In this document: piece after piece, positions 56,016 to 64,000 of the stretch
Numbering within the stretch: the first letter of the stretch is position 1
Layout of the letters: each line of letters starts with the position of its first letter
From: Tragulus kanchil
Taxonomy: Eukaryota > Chordata > Mammalia > Artiodactyla > Tragulidae
DNA length: 64,000 bases
Direction: 5' to 3'
Assembly: GCA_022376925.1 (NCBI GenBank)
Contig: JAIOJX010000006.1
Location: 55,585,658 to 55,649,657, forward strand
The notes under the pieces: generated by a model
The model's database searches: none
What the model saw: only the letters and a program-made list of their open reading frames with translations
Told to the model about the DNA's origin: nothing
Translations under genes and position numbers: made by a program

Positions 56016-56973
56016 TAAATGATTTATTTTTAAAGCACCTGGAAATCAGACCAAGCCTTTTCTCCCTAATATAAATCTTTAATTTGTCCAGGTTTTTTTT
56101 TTTTTTAAAGTACAAAAATGGACTTTAGCTCTAGTTCACAATCTGAATATACAACCAAATCTGAAATATATTTTTTAAACTCATGAACAGACAGGAATTT
56201 CATGTAAATATTTGTTATTAAAGAGTTTTATGTTGGGGAAAAGTATACTTAGGACAAAAGTAACTTAACACAGTACATTAAGTTGTGTGCCTTGGCCTTG
56301 ATGGTGGAGAATGGAGTAGCTGCATCATCATATCTTGATCCCTATAGAGCTTGTACAGTGGGGACCCTCAGAAATTGTATGCTGAAAATATGACAGTGGA
56401 GCTTCATACTCATGGTTTCGGTTGCTCCTGTTTTACTTGGTCAGACCAAGATTATTAGGGCAGGATGAGAGGAGAGAGGGGGTTGAGTCAGGTGCACTAA
56501 AAAGGCCTCTGAGCAGGTATTTCTGCTTAAGGCAGACAGGTGTGGTCCAAGGGCAAAGGAATAGGCCAGGGGGTATAGAGAGAAAAAGGTAATTTCTGGG
56601 GACAGCTGTTGCTCCTCTTTTTCCTCTGCCAATAGCCAGAAGCTGGGGCAAATCCTTCAGTGACAACAGACCCTCCTACTGCAGTCGAGAACCCAGTAAC
56701 ACAAAACTGTCCAGCCTCTACCCTTCTGTAGAATTGTCATCTGTTCCCTCACCTCTGCCCCAGCGGGAAAGGCCCAGCTACCTGGGTCTCTTGATATCAG
56801 GCCTCCAGCATCCGGGAGAGACTGACATGCTTGTGAGGGGAAGTCATTTATTTACATGAAGCAGGCAGAGCTTGAGAATACAGAGCCATCCGTCTGCCTT
56901 AGTGACCAGACAGACTTCCTTCGCCTCATGCTCCTGCAGAAGTGGTCAAGAAAGGAAGTTGGGGGAGGTGACC

Positions 56974-57596
56974 TTCCAGAGCTGAATCTGGGCTTCTAAA
57001 AATAGAAACATCCTTGGAGAACCAAGAAGGGGAGGAGAGACTGTGGATCCTGAGAGTAAAAACCAGATACCCCAGAGCATTTTCAGCATGAAGCTATATT
57101 AATTAGACACAGACACCCAGCTCGATAACCTCAGGTATCACAGAAATTAAAACTAAATGAACTGGACTTTTTCCCATTTCTGGTTATATTTTCCCTGGGC
57201 TAAAAGGAAAAAGAGAATGGTGTCTTCTGACCTATTTCAGTGGCTGAACGCTGCCCTAGGAGATGTTTTCCCCGGCAGAGGGAAGTGGGACTTCTTGGAG
57301 ACACAACAAGGAAAGGCAAGAGCTTCAGCAGAGCCGGAGCCCAGTGGTCAGCAGTCAGGGGCTGTGGGGCCCGAATCCCCTCCTATGTGTGCCTACGTGG
57401 AGACTGCACAGGGCTGGGTGGTATCCAGGTGTGTCCAGGGCTGTGGCTGTGTGGACTCATGGGCTGCCTCTCTGCAGAGTCCTTGTCTAGAGTCCTATGG
57501 AGACTAGGTGTTTGCAAGCCTCAGTAAAGCCACGTGCTGGTCTCCTGGGCTGCACAGGTTGTGTGTGACAAGGTTGTGTGCAGGACTCTGGTGGAG

Positions 57597-57640
<44 letters not shown>

Positions 57641-58659
57641 GGGATAGAGAGCATTTGCAGGAGTGTAAAATGGCCTTGCAGCAAACTTGATTGGGGCCGT
57701 GTAGGGAGGGTGAGGGACTGTAGGGGAAGGATGCATATAGATGGTGACTGTTTGCATACCTCTGTGAGGTCTGTGGGAAAAACTGGGGATGGTGAAAGCT
57801 TTGTAGGAAACCAGGGTCGAGGAGTCTCCAAGGGACTGTTTGGGGACCCATTTGTGTGAGAGCACGAGGCTGTAAGGGACTATGTACAGAGCATGTCCGT
57901 GCTGCCAGTGAGGCAGCACCACACTGCTGGGTAGGTACTCTGTGCAGCTTTGTCCCGGGGACTGTGTGTGGACTTTGGTGGGGGCATGAGTGGAGCCATT
58001 TCACGGGTCTCTGTGGGACTGGTTAGGCTGTGGGGTTTCCAGAGCTGAATCTGGGCTTCTAAAAATAGAAACATCCTTGGAGAACCAAGAAGGGGAGGAG
58101 AGACTGTGGATCCTGAGAGTAAAAACCAGATACCCCAGAGCATTTTCAGCATGAAGCTATATTAATTAGACACAGACACCCAGCTCGATAACCTCAGGTA
58201 TCACAGAAATTAAAACTAAATGAACTGGACTTTTTCCCATTTCTGGTTATATTTTCCCTGGGCTAAAAGGAAAAAGAGAATGGTGTCTTCTGACCTATTT
58301 CAGTGGCTGAACGCTGCCCTAGGAGATGTTTTCCCCGGCAGAGGGAAGTGGGACTTCTTGGAGACACAACAAGGAAAGGCAAGAGCTTCAGCAGAGCCGG
58401 AGCCCAGTGGTCAGCAGTCAGGGGCTGTGGGGCCCGAATCCCCTCCTATGTGTGCCTACGTGGAGACTGCACAGGGCTGGGTGGTATCCAGGTGTGTCCA
58501 GGGCTGTGGCTGTGTGGACTCATGGGCTGCCTCTCTGCAGAGTCCTTGTCTAGAGTCCTATGGAGACTAGGTGTTTGCAAGCCTCAGTAAAGCCACGTGC
58601 TGGTCTCCTGGGCTGCACAGGTTGTGTGTGACAAGGTTGTGTGCAGGACTCTGGTGGAG

Positions 58660-58703
<44 letters not shown>

Positions 58704-59099
58704 GGGATAGAGAGCATTTGCAGGAGTGTAAAATGGCCTTGCAGCAAACTTGATTGGGGCCGTGTAGGGAGGGTGAGGGACTGTAGGGGAAGGATGCATA
58801 TAGATGGTGACTGTTTGCATACCTCTGTGAGGTCTGTGGGAAAAACTGGGGATGGTGAAAGCTTTGTAGGAAACCAGGGTCGAGGAGTCTCCAAGGGACT
58901 GTTTGGGGACCTATTTGTGTGAGAGCACGAGGCTGTAAGGGACTATGTACAGAGCATGTCCGTGCTGCCAGTGAGGCAGCACCACACTGCTGGGTAGGTA
59001 CTCTGTGCAGCTTTGTCCCGGGGACTGTGTGTGGATTTTGGTGGGGGCATGAGTGGAGCCATTTCACGGGTCTCTGTGGGACTGGTTAGGCTGTGGGGT
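56974..59099. repeat. Tandem duplication 17 (2 x 1063 bp), probable assembly artefact
   Basis: 56974-58036 recurs as 58037-59099. Two C/T differences: gggacccattt/gggacctattt and gtggactttgg/gtggattttgg. These look like heterozygous sites, as if two haplotypes had been laid end to end. Confidence 0.95.
57601..57640 (+). repeat. (TG)n microsatellite
   Basis: About 20 TG units. Repeated with the same length at 58664-58703 by duplication 17; equal length at a fast-mutating locus argues for recent or artificial copying. Confidence 0.97.
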
Positions 59100-59375
59100 T
59101 TCTGCTCTGTTCTGGGCTGCAGATGGTGGGATAGCAGGGGCAAAAGCCCAGATGGTCTGCAGCTTTGCCATCTAAAGTGAGTGTGCTTCCTTAGGGAGGG
59201 GGATCCAGAAGTAGGGGCATTTATTCTCCTTCATGTGATTGACCATGTGGAGGGAAAGGACACACTGGATGAGCAGAAGAACCACTGTGGTCCTTTGCTG
59301 TGCTGCCCCACCCCTGCTTTGTGTGCACCAGGCTGAAGACACTTTCTAATGCTTCAGTTTGTGCTTTCTCAATAG

Positions 59376-59496
59376 GACAACGTGGATCTTGGAGAACTGA
59401 TGTTTTCCCTCTGCTATCTTCCTACGGCTGGCAGGCTGACCATTACCATTATAAAAGCCAGGAATTTAAAGGCAATGGACATAACTGGAGCATCAG
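59376..59496 (+). CDS. SYT9: Synaptotagmin-9 exon, start of C2B domain
   Basis: 121-bp internal exon. Acceptor: pyrimidine tract and cag-type end gctttctcaatag; donor catcag|gtggga at 59497. It encodes [20 protein letters not shown] and continues [20 protein letters not shown], ending one base into a codon that the next exon completes as Asp. This is the beginning of a synaptotagmin C2B domain, with the first loop-1 Ca2+-binding Asp in KAMD. Synaptotagmins are vesicle membrane proteins that couple Ca2+ to exocytosis. The residues fit SYT9 as I remember it better than SYT3, 6 or 10. The upstream exon (C2A end) is not in the window. Confidence 0.9.
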
Positions 59497-59565
59497 GTGG
59501 GACAATCTCAAATTCAGATTTCCTCCTACGGTTCTTATATAGCACCTTATGGAGCTTTCAGTAGA

Positions 59566-59795
59566 ATAATAAAAGTACATGAACTTTGGAACCCAACTGC
59601 CTACATTTAAACCTAGTCCTAGACCTGATAACTGTGTGACTCTGGGCAAGTCAGTCTCCGGGCTTTAGATTCCCAATCTGTAAAAATGAGGAGACGCATC
59701 TTTGGGTTGTTGCCAGGGTCTTGATGCCTAAGGAGAGTGCCTACCTGGCACACTAAATACTCCTCAGTGTTAGCTCTCATTATTACTACCAGTAT
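59566..59795 (+). mobile_element. MIR SINE
   Basis: Sense MIR in order: gaactttggaacccaactgcc, taactgtgtgactctgggcaagtca, ccaatctgtaaaaatgagg, gggttgttgccagg, tacctggcacactaaatac. Lies in the intron just after the exon. Confidence 0.85.
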
Positions 59796-60022
59796 TCCCT
59801 CTTAGGTCTTCTCCTCCACCTAACTGTGGACTGGAGCTACAGTTTGCACATGCTGATGCAGCTTATCTAATTGAGATACAAGCAATCAGATACAAGCAAT
59901 CATCACCTCACACTTTTAGAAGATTGATATCCTTATGTTAATATAAAAGGTCCACTTGTGAACTATGCAGTTTGGTTTTTCCAGTGAATCAAACATGTAC
60001 CCTTAAATTCTAAACCCTGATA

Positions 60023-60176
60023 GAGGGACTTCCCTGGTGGCCCAGAGGCTAAGATTCCAGGCTTCCTATGCAGGGGCCAATTAGTTAAGATTCCTAGTGG
60101 AGGAGCTAAGATCCCACATGCTGCTTGGCCTGGCCGGAAAATGAAAACCAAACCAAACCATATCCTACCAGAAAAT
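60023..60176 (+). mobile_element. CHR-type SINE with 9-bp target duplication
   Basis: Sense orientation: gacttccctggtggcccag, gattcctagtggaggagc, taagatcccacatgctgc, then an A-rich tail (aaccaaaccaaacc). Flanked by ACCCTGATA at 60014-60022 and 60177-60185. Intronic. Confidence 0.85.
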
Positions 60177-61064
60177 ACCCTGATATGCAGTTCCTTTTGT
60201 ACAAGTTCAGAAGCCACCTCTGCAGACTCTTCAACTGTGGTCACAAAATACCCAGTCCACTGGCTTTTGGTCCCTGAAATCAAAAGATGCAGTGTATTTT
60301 GCTTCCTGGTTGCCAGTGTTTTATTGAAGCAGAAAGACAAAAGATGTGGCCCCTTCTGGCCCTCTATGTCCTGGATAGTGTATGAGTGTCAGAGCAACAC
60401 ATGGTTATGCAGATGAAGCAAGAAGGGTGCCCCACTGAGCAGAACAGTGAGGTAAAGCCAGGAAACTCCCACTGATGCAGAGACTGGCCTTATTCTCTAC
60501 CCACTGTAGTGTGGTCCCACACGTAAGCCTGCATCCTTTCTCTCCCTGACCTGCTGATCTGCTTCCCCCTTCACAGCTCAAGTGCAGGCAACTCTAGACC
60601 TTGATGCCCCTGCACTGAAAGACATCTACCTCGACCCCAGCTTCTCCGTGTGTCTGCACGGTTAGCTTCTTTCTTTCCTAAAAGTTTGGCTTTTAGGAAG
60701 AGACTCTGCGGGTGGCTCCGAGTCAGGTGTGCCACATATTTCCCTGTGCTTTGGAAATGACTTAGTGTTTCCCTTCCTGTGGCACCCAGGCAGGTCCTGG
60801 ATCCTCTTTGGTAACAGATGTTTTCACACTATTTTTAAATTCCTCACATTTTGAGGACAGACCGTCTCATGCTTTTTCCTGAATGAATGACTTAATTACC
60901 CCAACTCCAGTTGCTGCCCAGACATCATATTAATGAAAATCCTCAAACTCCAGTCCTCAGGCAGGTAAAGGGGTTCTACACAACACAGTCCTTGAAAGGA
61001 CAAAACTGCTGGCCTAAATCTGCATGTCTCCTCACAGTGTCCCTGCTTCTCGTGGTCTTTACAG

Positions 61065-61236
61065 ATCCCTATGTGAAAGTCTCATTGATGTGTGACGGCA
61101 GACGACTGAAGAAGAGGAAAACGTCCACCAAGAGGAACACTCTGAATCCCGTTTACAATGAAGCCATAGTCTTTGACGTTCCTCCCGAGAATATTGACCA
61201 AATCCACTTGTCCATTGCAGTCATGGACTATGACCG
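61065..61236 (+). CDS. SYT9: Synaptotagmin-9 exon, C2B domain core
   Basis: 172-bp exon. Acceptor ctcgtggtctttacag; donor gaccg|gtgaga at 61237. With the last base of the previous exon it encodes [19 protein letters not shown], then [20 protein letters not shown] and [19 protein letters not shown]. Visible features: the second loop-1 Asp (SDPY), the polybasic strand KKRK that binds acidic lipids and SNAREs in this family, NP-x-YNEA, and the loop-3 Asp pair in MDYD. All Ca2+ ligands visible in the domain so far are kept. The frame leaves with two bases of a codon; the next exon is outside the window. Intron between the exons is 1,568 bp. Confidence 0.92.
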
Positions 61237-62187
61237 GTGAGATGCCTGGAGCTGTTTCTCATTGCTAAGGCACTGTGCCCAGGGCTGTGGGAAGGGGGCG
61301 GCCATGAATGTTTAGCTGGTGTCCTTGTGCAGCCACTGAGCAGCAAGCTGATAGCTGCGAGCATTTTACAAGCCTCTGAGCTCTCGCATTTCTCATCTCT
61401 CCCCTCCTCCATCCTTCTGTCTCTTCCACACTTCCCCTCTCCACCCTTGCCCACCTCCTAGAATCTCTGCTGAGAGAACTGTGATCCCACAGACCTCGAC
61501 CTTCTCTTAGGAAGTCCTTCCTGGCCTTTATTGGAAAGATTTCACTCGAAACTGCAGAGTGATTACTTGAGCAGACTATCAACCTTTCTAAATACACAGC
61601 TTCTTTTTTTTTCTTCTCCCAATATGTTTAATAAAGATCATTTCTATCCACTTAAGTCTGAAAGCAAACACAGAAATGTTCTCTTGAAATTGCTAGAATC
61701 AGTATGGATGACGGATACATTACCCTGCACTGAGATTAGACTACCCCTTTACCTCGACCCCAGCTTCTCCGTGTGTCTGCACGGTTAGCTTCTTTCTTTC
61801 CTAAAAGTTTGGCTTTTAGGAAGAGACTCTGCGGGTGGCTCCGAGTCAGGTGTGCCACATATTTCCCTGTGCTTTGGAAATGACTTAGTGTTTCCCTTCC
61901 TGTGGCACCCAGGCAGGTCCTGGATCCTCTTTGGTAACAGATGTTTTCACACTATTTTTAAATTCCTCACATTTTGAGGACAGACCGTCTCATGCTTTTT
62001 CCTGAATGAATGACTTAATTACCCCAACTCCAGTTGCTGCCCAGACATCATATTAATGAAAATCCTCAAACTCCAGTCCTCAGGCAGGTAAAGGGGTTCT
62101 ACACAACACAGTCCTTGAAAGGACAAAACTGCTGGCCTAAATCTGCATGTCTCCTCACAGTGTCCCTGCTTCTCGTGGTCTTTACAG

Positions 62188-62359
62188 ATCCCTATGTGAA
62201 AGTCTCATTGATGTGTGACGGCAGACGACTGAAGAAGAGGAAAACGTCCACCAAGAGGAACACTCTGAATCCCGTTTACAATGAAGCCATAGTCTTTGAC
62301 GTTCCTCCCGAGAATATTGACCAAATCCACTTGTCCATTGCAGTCATGGACTATGACCG
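62188..62359 (+). CDS. SYT9: Second copy of the SYT9 172-bp exon
   Basis: No difference from 61065-61236 was seen, splice sites included. 172 is not a multiple of three and its two ends are in different phases, so a transcript with both copies would lose the reading frame. Together with the other 17 duplications this is best read as an assembly duplicate, not an alternative exon. Confidence 0.85.
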
Positions 62360-62846
62360 GTGAGATGCCTGGAGCTGTTTCTCATTGCTAAGGCACTGTG
62401 CCCAGGGCTGTGGGAAGGGGGCGGCCATGAATGTTTAGCTGGTGTCCTTGTGCAGCCACTGAGCAGCAAGCTGATAGCTGCGAGCATTTTACAAGCCTCT
62501 GAGCTCTCGCATTTCTCATCTCTCCCCTCCTCCATCCTTCTGTCTCTTCCACACTTCCCCTCTCCACCCTTGCCCACCTCCTAGAATCTCTGCTGAGAGA
62601 ACTGTGATCCCACAGACCTCGACCTTCTCTTAGGAAGTCCTTCCTGGCCTTTATTGGAAAGATTTCACTCGAAACTGCAGAGTGATTACTTGAGCAGACT
62701 ATCAACCTTTCTAAATACACAGCTTCTTTTTTTTTCTTCTCCCAATATGTTTAATAAAGATCATTTCTATCCACTTAAGTCTGAAAGCAAACACAGAAAT
62801 GTTCTCTTGAAATTGCTAGAATCAGTATGGATGACGGGATACATTA

Positions 62847-64000
62847 AAATGTATAAGATGCTCGACTTTCTAATTAATACAGCACAGAAGAGATATTTAT
62901 AGCCTGTATTGTAGCCAATTGTGTATTTAAAGGACTGATTTGAAAAACAGTCATTTTAATATGCAAAGTAAGTACCAACAGGGAATTAAACATGTTAAAC
63001 CAGTCATTAGACTGAAATGCAAAGTCTTTTTTTAATTGGAAACCTCCCACGTGGTCTGGGCACAATTATAAATATATATATATATATATATATAAATCAT
63101 TCTGACTTCTAATGCCTTACAATATTATTTGCAGCTAAAAATTTTCCCACAGAACCTGAAATGTCAGCAAGGCAGCCTCAGTGTCCTGAACACTCTTTCC
63201 AGAAAATTCCTGGGTGAAACCTAATCATCTTGCATCTTGCAACCCAGGGAGCATGTATGTGGGCGTGGTTGCCCAAGGATGTGACAGCACATGCTGGGCA
63301 GTAGACCTTGTCCTGTCTCCTCTGGATGACACACACAACACCACTAGTATCGGACCACAGAAGGGAGCATGGCCACCAGCTGTGGAAGGCCAGGCCAGTA
63401 TTTTTCAAGCTATTGGCAAGTTTCCTGCATTGACAAATCTGATTATGTGAGCTCTGCTTCAGTTTAATTCTCAGTAAACTCATGAATCTGGTCTGGAAAA
63501 ATCCATGGCAGAATTCATGGGGCTTCTGCGTGCAACTGATTTTAATGAGCGTAGAATCCAATATCCTTCACACTACTTCTTCACCCTTGCCTCCTGCTTG
63601 CACCATCCACAGTAATAGGAGAAAAATCGCTCATCTTTGCAGGAAGGAAAAAGAGTCTATGAATTTGGATCCCAGAGAGGTAAAGGATGAGCCAGGTAAT
63701 TCTGGATGCAGACAAAAGACTTCTAACCAAAATCTGGAAGGAAAGAAAAAGATGATCCAAGGCAGAGACCTAGCCAGGGATGTTTTAGAAATACTAATGA
63801 GATATTGAAGGAGCTCAGTATTTATCTACAGTAGGGAACTCAACTTCCATCAGAGAAGCAAAGCTGGGCTTGGAAGGAAAGAGGAAGAGCATGAAAAGAC
63901 ATGTTTTCTAAAGAGGGATCTTACAAGAGGCAGGAGCCTCCTCCTCTCTGCCCTCATTGTGAGCTCAAGGCTACAGCTGCCAGACTCAGAGCTCCTCGCA
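62847..64000. other. SYT9 intron, unique sequence
   Basis: No exon was found for the expected next C2B segment. The frames at 63178-63561 (-) and 63482-63808 (+) lack splice or homology support. Contains a TA run. Confidence 0.6.
63071..63094 (+). repeat. (TA)n microsatellite
   Basis: A run of about a dozen TA/AT units between aattataaa and aatcattctg. Confidence 0.9.

Larger units (their letters stand above)
56035..59375. other. SYT9 intron, unique sequence
   Basis: Less AT-rich than the left of the window and almost free of recognisable transposons. Open frames such as 57157-57507 and those reading through the TG run have no splice or homology support. Holds duplication 17. Confidence 0.6.
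60627..62846. repeat. Tandem duplication 18 (about 1096 + 1097 bp, 27-bp filler), probable assembly artefact; doubles a SYT9 exon
   Basis: 60627-61722 recurs as 61750-62846 (offset 1123). 61723-61749 (ccctgcactgagattagacta...) matches neither copy's continuation. One homopolymer difference: gacggatac/gacgggatac. Confidence 0.95.

Noticed and set aside
57157..57507. 116-residue plus-strand frame in GC-richer sequence (copy at 58220)
   Set aside because: No homology I recognise and no acceptor/donor arrangement; doubled only by duplication 17.
57487..58004. Overlapping minus-strand frames of 114-166 residues rich in HTHTHT
   Set aside because: They read through the TG microsatellite; low-complexity frames in an intron.
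3347..62846. A novel tandem-amplification system or programmed duplication
   Set aside because: Units share no sequence, motif or boundary; only their length is common, plus junk at joins. An assembly cause is simpler.
63178..63561. Minus-strand 127-residue frame at the right end as a possible exon
   Set aside because: No match to synaptotagmin or other family and wrong strand for SYT9; no supported splice sites.
1..64000. CRISPR arrays, bacterial operons, tRNA or rRNA genes
   Set aside because: The sequence is mammalian; the tRNA-like pieces are SINE heads and there are no regularly spaced short repeats with spacers.

Overview
The window is nuclear DNA from a ruminant, almost certainly a pecoran artiodactyl. 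This follows from the repeats: BovB (RTE) LINEs, Bov-tA type SINEs, tRNA-derived CHR-type SINEs and young artiodactyl L1s, together with the older mammalian elements L2, MIR, MER5 and an ERV-L type LTR. The species cannot be named from the sequence. The only host protein-coding sequence I can support is two consecutive exons of a synaptotagmin C2B domain on the + strand near the right end (59376-59496 and 61065-61236). The encoded residues match synaptotagmin-9 (SYT9), so most or all of the window is probably intron of that gene; no earlier exon is visible to the left and the next exon lies beyond the right end.

Layout. 1-10.6 kb: old L1, L2, BovB, L1 3' ends and SINEs with unique sequence between. 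10.6-21.6 kb: a 5'-complete but mutated L1 on the - strand with a near-perfect 13-bp target-site duplication. 21.6-29.1 kb: short L1, SINEs, unique sequence. 29.1-40.9 kb: a BovB split by a second 5'-complete - strand L1. 41-44 kb: an ERV-L type LTR split by a CHR SINE, then a Bov-tA. 45-52 kb: ancient L1 broken by a younger L1 with a twin-priming inversion and a 15-bp target duplication. 53-56 kb: MER5A, an L1 3' end with a likely 3' transduction, and a CHR SINE landed on its target duplication. 56-64 kb: unique GC-richer intron, a TG microsatellite, and the two SYT9 exons.

The dominant large-scale signal is not a gene. Eighteen direct tandem duplications, every one 1.06-1.21 kb long and nearly identical, are scattered through unique and repeated sequence alike, often with a few to about 50 bases of junk at the join and with small SNP-like or homopolymer differences between copies. 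Uniform unit length regardless of content is not how genomes duplicate; this looks like unmerged read or contig overlaps (false duplications). Collapsing them would remove about 20 kb, leaving a locus of roughly 44 kb. One of them doubles a SYT9 exon, and several break or chimerise L1 reading frames. I found no evidence of a new enzymatic or defence system. The most interesting biology is an ORF0-like antisense reading frame with a consensus splice donor in the L1 5' UTR, and several well-preserved retrotransposition scars.
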